From Pseudomonadota bacterium (GTDB taxonomy: Bacteria; Pseudomonadota; Gammaproteobacteria; Steroidobacterales; Steroidobacteraceae), in assembly GCA_018241505.1 (NCBI GenBank), contig JAFEDS010000021.1:1-64000 (forward strand): a DNA stretch of 64,000 nt, in the 5' to 3' direction. Position 1 is the first letter of the stretch, and every line of letters begins with the position of its first letter. Below are positions 50,889 through 58,317 of this stretch, piece by piece. Under the pieces are notes generated by a model that had not been told where the DNA came from, did no database searches, and saw only the letters and a program-made list of their open reading frames with translations. The position numbers were made by a program, and so were the translations under genes.

Positions 50889-53669
50889 GTGCACACAGAA
50901 GTGGCTGCCACGGAATTGAGTGTCCCCGCCGCCGCGCCGCGCTGGGTGGACTCGCTTTATTTGGGCGTGGTTATTTACGCGACGGTCTGCGCGGTCGCGA
51001 TGCTGGCCCATATCGGGGGGGAGTCCGCCGCGCACCTGATCGGACTCCTGTCGGATGCGCCGGCCAACCTGGGCGCCATTGTCATTGCCGCGGCCGTGGC
51101 ACGGCGCGCCCGTACGCGGCCCCTGCGCCGGGCCTGGGTCGCCCTGACAGCGGCCCTCGGTATCAATCTGGTGGGTACGTTCATTTCCGTGTACGACTGG
51201 TTCAAGGGCATCGATCCCTTTCCAGGCGTGTCGGACGTGTTTTTTATTGCCTTCGCGCCCTCGATGATATTCGCGACCGTGCTGCTCATCCGGGCGGCGG
51301 CGATCCGCATCCCCTGGACGCAACTGTGCCTGGACGCAACCATCTTCGTGGTTGGATTCGGAACCTTCTTCTGGTTCCTGGTCATTCACCCGAGCACGGC
51401 CCACAGCCAGGTCGATGAGTTGAAACAGACTCTGAGCCAGGCATATGCGGTGCTCGATTGCCTGGAGTTGCTTTCGCTGGGCGTGCTGCTGCTGGCGGGC
51501 GCGGAAGGGCGCCGGGTTGCGTTGCTGCTGATGGCGGGATTTGCAATCATGTTCATGGCCGACATCCTCTGGTCATTGGCGAAGCTCGGCGGCTACTACG
51601 TGCCCGGCGACCTGCAGGATGTGTTCTATCTGCTTTGTTATGTGCCGTGGGCCGCGGCCGGCCGCCAGCAAATGCGGACCAATGCGCGGCCGACGTGGGC
51701 TCACTCTTACAACTCGGACGCGCTGACGAGAACGTTGCCGTACGCAGCGATGCTCACGGCGTTTCTGGTTCTCGTGTACTTCAGCCGTGGCGATATCGGT
51801 GGCACGACCGGGCTGATGACCATTATCGTGTTCAGCCTGACCCTGCTCATGATGGTGCGGCAAAGCCTGGTATTGCGCGGCGACGCGCTCATCCGTGAGA
51901 AGCGCGCGGCGCGCATGGTGGAGGATCGTTTCGCTTCGCTGATCGCCAATGCTTCCGACGTCATCATGATTGTCGAGCCCGACGGCGTGTTGCGTTTTAT
52001 CTCGCCGGCTTCCGAACGCACGTTGGGATTCAAGCCGGACGCGGCAGTCGGCAAGAACCTGCTCGAGCTCTGGGGCGGGGTGGACCGCGACCGGTTGCAG
52101 GCACTGCTCACGGAATTGGCCGCGAGTAGCGGCGGGCAGGTGGGCCCGGTAGAGCTTGCAATCGAGCGCGGCACGACGCGCCACGTGCTCGAAAGTGTCG
52201 GCAGCAACCTGACCGCGGATCCGGCGGTGAGCGGGCTCGCACTCAACTTCCGCGACATCAGCGAGCGCAAGGCGTTGGAAGAGCAGTTGCGGCAACAGGC
52301 TTTCCACGATCCCCTGACCCTGTTGGCCAATCGCACGTTGTTCAAGGATCGGGTGCAACATGCCTTGACCCTGACCCAGCGCAGCAGGGGTACCGTGGCG
52401 GTCCTGTTCCTGGACCTCGACAACTTCAAGACCATCAATGACTCGCTCGGTCACGATGCCGGCGACCGCTTGCTGCAGTCGGTGGCGCAGCGAATCGTGA
52501 AGAACACCCGGCCCTCGGACACGGTCGCCCGCCTGGGCGGCGATGAATTCGCCATCCTGCTCGAGCGGGTGGCGAATCCCGCGGAAGCCGAGGCCGTCGC
52601 GGCCTCGCTCATTGACACTCTCGGCCAGCCGTTTGTACTGAATGCGGTGGAGGTGAGGGTGGCGGCGAGCATCGGTGTTGCATTTTCGTCGGCAACCACC
52701 GGCGCCGAGGCGCTGCTGGGCAATGCCGACATTGCCATGTATCACGCCAAGGCGGCGGGCAAGAACCGCCATGCGCTGTTTGAGCCGCAAATGCAGGATG
52801 TGTTGCATGAAAGGTTGCGGCTGGAAGCCGATATCGGCCGGGCGCTCGACCAGGAGGAGTTTTTCCTCGAGTACCAGCCGATTGTGGACCTCGGTACCGG
52901 AAGTCTGCTGGGAGTGGAAGCGCTGGTGCGCTGGCGGCATCCCGAGGCCGGGGTGCTGATGCCCAACCGCTTCATTCCGGTCGCCGAAGAATGCGGGCAG
53001 ATAGTGCGGCTGAGTCGCTGGGTTTTGCTGGAGGCCTGCCGGGCGCTGCGTGCCTGGCGCACTTGCGTTGCCGGCGGCACGGGATTGCGAGTCTCCGTCA
53101 ACATCTCGGGCCGGCATCTGCAACACGGCGAACTGCTCCAGGATGTGGCGCGCGCGCTGGAGAAGTCGGGCCTCGAGCCGCAGAACCTCGTGATCGAGCT
53201 GACGGAGAGCACGATCATGTACAACACCGATGCCACACTGAAGCACCTCGAGCAACTGAAGGCATTGGGCGTGCGGTTGGCCATCGACGATTTCGGCACC
53301 GGCTATTCCTCCCTGTCGTACCTGCATCGCTTCCCCATCGATATCCTGAAAATCGACCGCTCATTCGTCAGCCGGCTGACCAACTCGGAAAATGGACCCG
53401 AGCTGGCGCGTGCGGTGATCACCCTCGGCGACACGCTCGGGCTGGACACTGTTGCGGAAGGCATCGAGCTCGAGCCGCAGGTGGCCGCGCTCCTGGACCT
53501 CGGCTGCGTGGCCGGCCAGGGCTTCCTGTTTTCCACCCCCGGCTCGTTGGAGGCCTTGTCTGACAGCTCTTTCGTCAGGCGGCGCGCGGAACTGTGGACC
53601 GAGCAATCGGCCGATGAAACGCTTTCGGCCAGCGGCCGCTTCAATGCGCTGAAAGTGAACCGCGCCTAG
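50889..53669 (+). CDS. membrane-bound diguanylate cyclase/phosphodiesterase (PAS-GGDEF-EAL)
   Basis: The 926-residue protein begins at GTG 50889 and has about nine membrane helices in residues 15-325, a PAS domain at about 345-465 (RFASLIANASDVIMIVEPDG), and a GGDEF domain with the intact catalytic motif LGGDEFAIL near residue 550. An EAL domain follows, with FFLEYQPIV, VEALVRWRHPE near residue 676, TESTIM, and DDFGTGYSSLSYL. Both halves keep key residues, so it may make or degrade cyclic di-GMP, with one side often regulatory. Its 3' end overlaps the DUF4198 gene by four bases. Confidence 0.93.
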   Translation: MHTEVAATELSVPAAAPRWVDSLYLGVVIYATVCAVAMLAHIGGESAAHLIGLLSDAPANLGAIVIAAAVARRARTRPLRRAWVALTAALGINLVGTFISVYDWFKGIDPFPGVSDVFFIAFAPSMIFATVLLIRAAAIRIPWTQLCLDATIFVVGFGTFFWFLVIHPSTAHSQVDELKQTLSQAYAVLDCLELLSLGVLLLAGAEGRRVALLLMAGFAIMFMADILWSLAKLGGYYVPGDLQDVFYLLCYVPWAAAGRQQMRTNARPTWAHSYNSDALTRTLPYAAMLTAFLVLVYFSRGDIGGTTGLMTIIVFSLTLLMMVRQSLVLRGDALIREKRAARMVEDRFASLIANASDVIMIVEPDGVLRFISPASERTLGFKPDAAVGKNLLELWGGVDRDRLQALLTELAASSGGQVGPVELAIERGTTRHVLESVGSNLTADPAVSGLALNFRDISERKALEEQLRQQAFHDPLTLLANRTLFKDRVQHALTLTQRSRGTVAVLFLDLDNFKTINDSLGHDAGDRLLQSVAQRIVKNTRPSDTVARLGGDEFAILLERVANPAEAEAVAASLIDTLGQPFVLNAVEVRVAASIGVAFSSATTGAEALLGNADIAMYHAKAAGKNRHALFEPQMQDVLHERLRLEADIGRALDQEEFFLEYQPIVDLGTGSLLGVEALVRWRHPEAGVLMPNRFIPVAEECGQIVRLSRWVLLEACRALRAWRTCVAGGTGLRVSVNISGRHLQHGELLQDVARALEKSGLEPQNLVIELTESTIMYNTDATLKHLEQLKALGVRLAIDDFGTGYSSLSYLHRFPIDILKIDRSFVSRLTNSENGPELARAVITLGDTLGLDTVAEGIELEPQVAALLDLGCVAGQGFLFSTPGSLEALSDSSFVRRRAELWTEQSADETLSASGRFNALKVNRA

Positions 53670-54493
53670 AGGCCGAAGCTCAGGCTGGAAAACCAGGTTT
53701 CAAAGTCCGTCTCCCGAGTCTGCGGCAGAGGCTGACTCCAGATCACATTGAGAAGCCAGCGCCCCTGGTCGGGCATCGCGAAGCGCGAGCGTCCGTCCGC
53801 ATCGGTGCGATGAGTTTCCACCGGCTGCGCGTCATGCTCGAGGTTGGTCAGCTTGATGAGAGCGCCTGTCAGGGGCTTGCCCTCAAAGAGCACATGCACC
53901 GGCAATGACGTGGGTCGCGGCGTGGCATATGGATCGATGTCCGGGACGATCTCCAGCGTCATGCCGACCGGTTGGGTCACCAGCGATGACGATTCAGCCC
54001 GCGGCGCTCGGACCTGTACCAAGGCCTTGGAATGGCGGCTGTAGCTCTCTGATCCGTCCGCATCCATCTTGTGAGTGCGCTCTCGCTGCGCGAGTACGGC
54101 TGTCAGTCCCTCGGCGTGCAGGTAGTCGTTGAAGCGAATCGAGGGCAGGTGACTCTGTGCCTGGTTGTCAGTCTCCAGCACAACGACGTAGGTGCCCGGT
54201 TGTTGGAGTTGCAAGGAGCCGTCGTCCGCCGGCTCACCGAGATGCAGTCTGCTGCGCAGATCCACGTTCTGTGCATTGGGTGCGATCGCCGCGAATCGGG
54301 TAATCCTTCGCATTGGCAGCGGCGAGCGCTGCCGATAGGGCCCGTGACCGACCTGTAGGGTGATCGGCAGCAGCGCCTCCGGCGCTACCCGGTAGTTGAC
54401 TGGCTGCACCCAGAAATCGTGTGCCTGCACGGCGCCGGTTCCGGCCAGCAACAGGGCGCAGGCGCGCATGTTATTCAATATGATCGGGTTCAT
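53666..54493 (-). CDS. exported DUF4198-domain protein
   Basis: The 275-residue protein has a signal peptide (NNMRACALLLAGTGAVQA) and the DUF4198 N-terminus HDFWVQP right after cleavage, so a histidine becomes the mature N-terminal residue. A beta-sandwich domain follows, ending with DADGRSRFAMPDQGRWLLNVIW. Members occur with nickel/cobalt uptake genes and may bind metal in the periplasm. The ATG lies inside the end of the 41-codon small gene (23-base overlap). It closes the DUF4331-HupE-small peptide-DUF4198 operon. Confidence 0.85.
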   Translation of the reverse strand: MNPIILNNMRACALLLAGTGAVQAHDFWVQPVNYRVAPEALLPITLQVGHGPYRQRSPLPMRRITRFAAIAPNAQNVDLRSRLHLGEPADDGSLQLQQPGTYVVVLETDNQAQSHLPSIRFNDYLHAEGLTAVLAQRERTHKMDADGSESYSRHSKALVQVRAPRAESSSLVTQPVGMTLEIVPDIDPYATPRPTSLPVHVLFEGKPLTGALIKLTNLEHDAQPVETHRTDADGRSRFAMPDQGRWLLNVIWSQPLPQTRETDFETWFSSLSFGL

Positions 54494-54596
54494 AACCTGG
54501 AGTCACCGGTAGAATGTGCAGCGTTGCAATCAACACGAGCACCGCGAGCAACCAACTGCCCGCGACCGCCAATACAATGGAAACTTTGCGATTCAT
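54471..54596 (-). CDS. 41-residue single-helix membrane peptide
   Basis: The peptide has a basic start (MNRKVS), one hydrophobic helix (IVLAVAGSWLLAVLVLIATLH) and a short polar tail ending in DHIE. Its ATG at 54596 overlaps the hupE TGA as ATGA, and its end overlaps the start of the DUF4198 gene by 23 bases. That tight packing on both sides supports real translation. I do not recognise a family. A small subunit or assembly partner of the HupE transporter is a guess. Confidence 0.65.
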   Translation of the reverse strand: MNRKVSIVLAVAGSWLLAVLVLIATLHILPVTPGYEPDHIE

Positions 54597-55180
54597 GACA
54601 TGATGGCCGCGTAGCTGAACCACACCCCCAAAGCCCCGATGATGCCGCCCACGCCGCGAATCAACGCGGCCCCACCGGGGCGATCGCTCCAGCAACCCAG
54701 GCCGATGCCCGTCACGTGTAACAGACCGGTCGCCAGCACGAATCCAGCGCTGTAGCCGATTGGGTCGGCCGCCGAGGGCAGCTCCTTTCCATGGGCGTAG
54801 CCGTGGAATATTCCAAAGCAGGCCACGATTGCGGTGGCGAGCCACACCGGTGACTCGAACCGCAACGCAATGCAAACACCCAGGACCAACACCGAGACCG
54901 CAATCCCAATCTCCACGGGCGGCACGGGTACACCCAACATTGCCAGGATCGCCCCACCCACCATCATTCCCGGAAACACCACCGGCAGCACCTGCAGCAG
55001 GGGTGGCCCCAGAAACGCACCCCACAACCCCACGGCAACCATGGCGAGCAAATGGTCAAAGCCCGTGAATGGATGGGCGAATCCCGGCGCAAAACCGCCT
55101 GCCAGCCCGGTTCCTGTATGAGCTGCCGCGCTTCCGCACAGCACGAGCGCAGCGCTGCCGAGAACGATCCGCCGGCTCAT
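54593..55180 (-). CDS. HupE/UreJ-family protein (putative nickel permease)
   Basis: The 195-residue membrane protein has a cleavable-looking N-terminus ending AAA-H21, then about six helices. It carries the family metal motif H-X5-D-H as H36...D42-H43 (HPFTGFDH), which in HupE/UreJ proteins is linked to nickel transport. A second histidine cluster, FHGYAHGKELP, sits in a later helix. No hydrogenase or urease genes are nearby, so the metal need is elsewhere. It is coupled on both sides by ATGA overlaps, to the DUF4331 gene upstream and the small peptide downstream. Confidence 0.88.
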   Translation of the reverse strand: MSRRIVLGSAALVLCGSAAAHTGTGLAGGFAPGFAHPFTGFDHLLAMVAVGLWGAFLGPPLLQVLPVVFPGMMVGGAILAMLGVPVPPVEIGIAVSVLVLGVCIALRFESPVWLATAIVACFGIFHGYAHGKELPSAADPIGYSAGFVLATGLLHVTGIGLGCWSDRPGGAALIRGVGGIIGALGVWFSYAAIMS

Positions 55181-56346
55181 TTGGGTGCCGCAAGGAATGG
55201 GAATTGCGTCGTCGAATGCACTCGATCATCCTCGTGTATCCCGTCATCGACGCCGGCAAACGTCCCATCGACCAGCAAGGACCGGTAGACGTTCACTGAA
55301 TCGTAGTTCGGTGTGCGTCCGCCACAGTCATCGAGCAGGTCCTCGTAGCCGGCAAGCATCGACAACTCAACACCAAACAACTGGGTACAGACACCCGATG
55401 CACTGTTGACCCAGAGGCGGTCGTCCGCCAGCAGTGTGGCCATTTCCCGATATTGCGGGTCATGCCTGGTGAGCAGCGCATTACCGCAGTGCCCGTCGAA
55501 TGCGTCGTACTTGCCCAGTGCTTTCTGGATCTCTGGAATGAATCGGGCCGCGGTCTGCGGTGTCGCCGCGTTGTATTCCTCCTTCAGGGCGTTGCTGACC
55601 GCCTCGGAAGCGAAAAGCCCCAGCAACGCATTGCCGGTCAGAGGCCGGCCTTCGCGGTCGATCTGCCGGGTAGGTCCGAGCGTGGCGCCCCACACCGCCA
55701 GCATCGGGCCGCCCCGGTTGACCAGCCCCAGATCCACCGACACGACGATGGCGGCCGGTGTCCAGCCCGCGAGAAAGTTGGTCCCGGGACCGCCGTCCGT
55801 ATGCCGCCATTGGTCCAGGATGGCCTTGGAGGTTTGGGCGTCGAAGTGGGGGCAGCTCGCGGTCTGGCCCTGCAGCGCCTTTGCGGCAACGGTGTACGCC
55901 GCTCTCGTGCCCTTTACGTTGTTGAAGAACGGATCGTCCCTCAGGCCTGCGAAAACCCGAAACCGGTGTTTCGCGCCCTGCAGGCCCGTCGGCACACTGG
56001 CGTCACCCTGGGCGCGGTCCGCGTCCTTGCCGATCTGACAGTCTGCCTGGGTAGCCGAGGCGAACCGGCAGGTAACGTCGGTCGTCACCGTGGTGCGTCC
56101 AAACTGCTTGCCGCTGTCGACATGAAAGACGTAGGCCACCTTGTCCGAGAACGAGTGGCCGACAATGGTCATGACGAGATTCAGTTGTCGATGATCGGGG
56201 GAAGTCCACGCATAGACATCGCCGATGTCCGTACGCGGGTCGGCGATCACCGTGGGCGAATCCAGGTGGTCTGAAGCCCACGAGTGGGCGCCGCCGGACA
56301 GCAACAGCACTGAGCTCATCAGTGCCAAGGGGTAACGAGGCCGCAT
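55177..56346 (-). CDS. exported DUF4331-domain protein
   Basis: The 389-residue protein has a signal peptide (RYPLALMSSVLLLSGGAHSWA) followed by the DUF4331 start SDHLDSPTVIADPRTDIGDVYAW, with its conserved HLDSP and D-D-YAW pattern. The core continues through NLVMTIVGHSF and GAKHRFRVFAGLRDDPFF to C-terminal cysteines. The function of the family is unknown. ATG 56346 is preferred because AGGAG lies eight bases before it; the GTG two codons earlier is too close. It is the first gene of the four-gene operon with HupE and DUF4198, which hints at a metal-related periplasmic role. Confidence 0.9.
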   Translation of the reverse strand: MRPRYPLALMSSVLLLSGGAHSWASDHLDSPTVIADPRTDIGDVYAWTSPDHRQLNLVMTIVGHSFSDKVAYVFHVDSGKQFGRTTVTTDVTCRFASATQADCQIGKDADRAQGDASVPTGLQGAKHRFRVFAGLRDDPFFNNVKGTRAAYTVAAKALQGQTASCPHFDAQTSKAILDQWRHTDGGPGTNFLAGWTPAAIVVSVDLGLVNRGGPMLAVWGATLGPTRQIDREGRPLTGNALLGLFASEAVSNALKEEYNAATPQTAARFIPEIQKALGKYDAFDGHCGNALLTRHDPQYREMATLLADDRLWVNSASGVCTQLFGVELSMLAGYEDLLDDCGGRTPNYDSVNVYRSLLVDGTFAGVDDGIHEDDRVHSTTQFPFLAAPK

Positions 56347-56435
56347 CTGCACATCTCCTGAAGGGGCGATGCGCGGTATCAGACCTCGGCGAGCCTGCGC
56401 TCGCTGTCGAGATCTTTAGCGATCGATGCGGCGGA

Positions 56436-56465
56436 AGGCCCGCCGGTCGATTGACCGGCGGGCCT
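56436..56465 (-). terminator. strong hairpin after the lipoprotein gene
   Basis: A perfect 13-bp stem (AGGCCCGCCGGTC with its complement) and a four-base loop lie seven bases past the lipoprotein stop. A long U-run is missing, but stem length and position fit an intrinsic terminator separating the lipoprotein gene from the DUF4331 operon. Confidence 0.75.
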
Positions 56466-56472
56466 GTGGACT

Positions 56473-57069
56473 TCAGCCCTGCTTCATGCCGAGCGTATGC
56501 ATCAGCTCGGTCGCCTTGTCCTTCACAGCCTGTCCTTTGGTCACAGCGCCGGCGTAGTCGCCGCTGGACATGGTGTCATCAGCGTCTTTCCACATGCCAT
56601 CGAGCGATGCGACGCCGTCCTTGACAGTTGCGAAGGAGGCCTTCGTAACGCCTTTGGGCACTGCATTGCCCTTGTAGCTGTCGACTTGCGCGTGCAGCCC
56701 GGCGACCAGTTTCGGCACTTCGAGACTGAGCGTGCGCCATTCCTGCTTTACTTTGGCCTGCTCGGCATCCGCCGCGGCCTGTTTCTGTCCTGCATCCGTT
56801 CGCAGGGTCGAAACGGCCGTGTTGACCGCCGGTGCCTGCGCCAGCACTCCGGCGTAATCGCCCTTGGCATAGGTCTGCTTTATTGCCGCCACCTGCGCTT
56901 CGACCCCCGGCAGGGCGTCCGGCGTATATTTCGCGGCCGAATCGTGGATCATGGCCATCGTATTATCGATCTTGTTGATCGCCTGTTCGGCGGGTTCCTT
57001 CTGACTCGAGCACGCGGACACGAGCAGGGTGGCGATGCCTGCTGTGATCCAGACGGATCTGTTCATCAT
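56473..57069 (-). CDS. helical lipoprotein
   Basis: The 198-residue protein has a lipobox LVSAC with the lipidated cysteine C20, then SSQKEP and a mostly helical, Ala/Lys-rich body with two related segments around KGDYAGVLAQAPAVNTAV and SGDYAGAVTKGQAVKDKA, suggesting an internal repeat of a TPR-like helix pair. I do not recognise a named family. ATG 57069 has AGGAG six bases upstream. It is divergent from the chalcone-isomerase-like gene. The Ser after the lipid cysteine suggests sorting to the outer membrane. Confidence 0.82.
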   Translation of the reverse strand: MMNRSVWITAGIATLLVSACSSQKEPAEQAINKIDNTMAMIHDSAAKYTPDALPGVEAQVAAIKQTYAKGDYAGVLAQAPAVNTAVSTLRTDAGQKQAAADAEQAKVKQEWRTLSLEVPKLVAGLHAQVDSYKGNAVPKGVTKASFATVKDGVASLDGMWKDADDTMSSGDYAGAVTKGQAVKDKATELMHTLGMKQG

Positions 57070-57257
57070 GAGCAACTCCTGAAGTGACTCCGGTTCCGCA
57101 GTCACGCCGCCAAACTGGCGATGTTCTAATTGGTCATGGAGCGGCGAGCCTGCGCCGCACAAGGTAAACCTGTATGACAGTAATGACAATTGTGTGTGAC
57201 GAATGCCATGCTCGGCACCGGCGCTCCGAGCGTCGCCCGCCGGTCCTGGCACGCCCT

Positions 57258-57824
57258 ATGCATTGCCGTATCCCGTTGTTCCTGGCCCTGTTTCTGGCTT
57301 CCGGCACGGCCGCCGCCGCGGACGCCACCTGCCGGGACATCAGTTTCCCGCGTCACGTGACGCTGAGCGGCACCGACCTGACACTCAACGGTCTCGGCGT
57401 CCGCAAGGCAACATTTCTCAAGATCAACGTTTATGTTGCGGCCTACTACGTGACTCAACCCAGCCACGACAGCCAATCGCTCATTGAATCTGACACCCCC
57501 CAACAGCTCACTTTGCAGTTCGTGCGCAGTGTGGGAGTCGATGACCTGCGCAAGGCGTTCGTCGAGGGCTTCGAGCGCGTCGCGGTGGCCGGCCTGCAGG
57601 AGCGGGTGGCCCGGCTGAATGCGTGGATGACCGACATGAAGAGCGGCCAGCGCCTGACCTTCGCCCGGATACCGCACGCCGGTGTGCAAATCAGCGTAAA
57701 CGGGGTCCAAAAAGGGGTCATCGAGGGCGCGGACTTCTCCCGTGCCCTGATCTCAATCTGGCTGGGCCAAGTGCCGCCGAACCCGGAATTGAAGACGGGT
57801 TTGCTGGGCGGGGACTGTGGCTGA
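57258..57824 (+). CDS. exported chalcone isomerase-like protein
   Basis: The 188-residue protein has a signal peptide (RIPLFLALFLASGTAAAA) and the chalcone-isomerase-like fold of the bacterial group: FPRHVTLSGTDLTLNGLGVRKATFLKIN split over two strands, VYVAAYYV, LTLQFVRSVG and a final GVQKGVIEGADFSRALISIWLG. Bacterial members are periplasmic and their role is not settled; fatty-acid binding is one proposal. ATG 57258 is chosen to place the signal peptide. It converges with the GNAT gene seven bases away. Confidence 0.86.
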   Translation: MHCRIPLFLALFLASGTAAAADATCRDISFPRHVTLSGTDLTLNGLGVRKATFLKINVYVAAYYVTQPSHDSQSLIESDTPQQLTLQFVRSVGVDDLRKAFVEGFERVAVAGLQERVARLNAWMTDMKSGQRLTFARIPHAGVQISVNGVQKGVIEGADFSRALISIWLGQVPPNPELKTGLLGGDCG

Positions 57825-57831
57825 GGCTGCG

Positions 57832-58317
57832 CTACCGCACAAACCAACGCATCTCATTGGTGGCATGAAAGCCGAGTGACTCGTAAAGCGGCCGGCCGGC
57901 GGCGGATGCGTGCAGCACGACTCGATCGGTTCCCTGTGCCGTTGCCCACTCCATCACGGCACGCATCAAACCCCGAGCCACGCCCCGGCCGCGCCAATGC
58001 GGCTCGGTATAGACATTCACCGCGAGCGGCACCGCGGAAGTCTCGACTCGCTGGTGATCGTGCGAGATCCGCGGGAGTTGCGGCTTGATGTGGACGCCGG
58101 CCCCCGCAATCACGTTTGCTTCGCCGTCAATTGCAAACCAACCAACGTAGCTGCCCTCCGTCAGGAGAGCCGTGAGCGCGGGAGTGGATTTCTGCAGCAG
58201 CTCACTCGCGAGCTCGGCGGTTGGAACATCGCCCATGTCCCTGAACATCTCCACGCGGTGCCGGGCGATTGTTGCGGCGTCGTCGGGCGTGCAGCGGCGG
58301 ATTGTGTATGGATTCAC
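57832..58317 (-). CDS. GNAT-family N-acetyltransferase
   Basis: The 161-residue protein is a GNAT enzyme: YTIRRCTPDDAATIARHR at the N-terminus, acetyl-CoA loop EPHWRGRGVARGLMRAV, then LHASAAGRPLYESLGF near the end. GTG 58317 overlaps the TGA of the TrhO-RluA gene as GTGA, which fixes the start; sequence upstream in this frame is a shadow of that gene. Coupling to an RNA-modification enzyme raises the possibility of RNA or ribosomal-protein acetylation, but the GNAT sequence alone does not show it. Confidence 0.87.
   Translation of the reverse strand: MNPYTIRRCTPDDAATIARHRVEMFRDMGDVPTAELASELLQKSTPALTALLTEGSYVGWFAIDGEANVIAGAGVHIKPQLPRISHDHQRVETSAVPLAVNVYTEPHWRGRGVARGLMRAVMEWATAQGTDRVVLHASAAGRPLYESLGFHATNEMRWFVR

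Noticed and set aside
51573-53327. 584-codon minus-strand frame in the GGDEF/EAL gene
   Set aside because: Antisense shadow; the plus-strand frame has intact GGDEF and EAL motifs.
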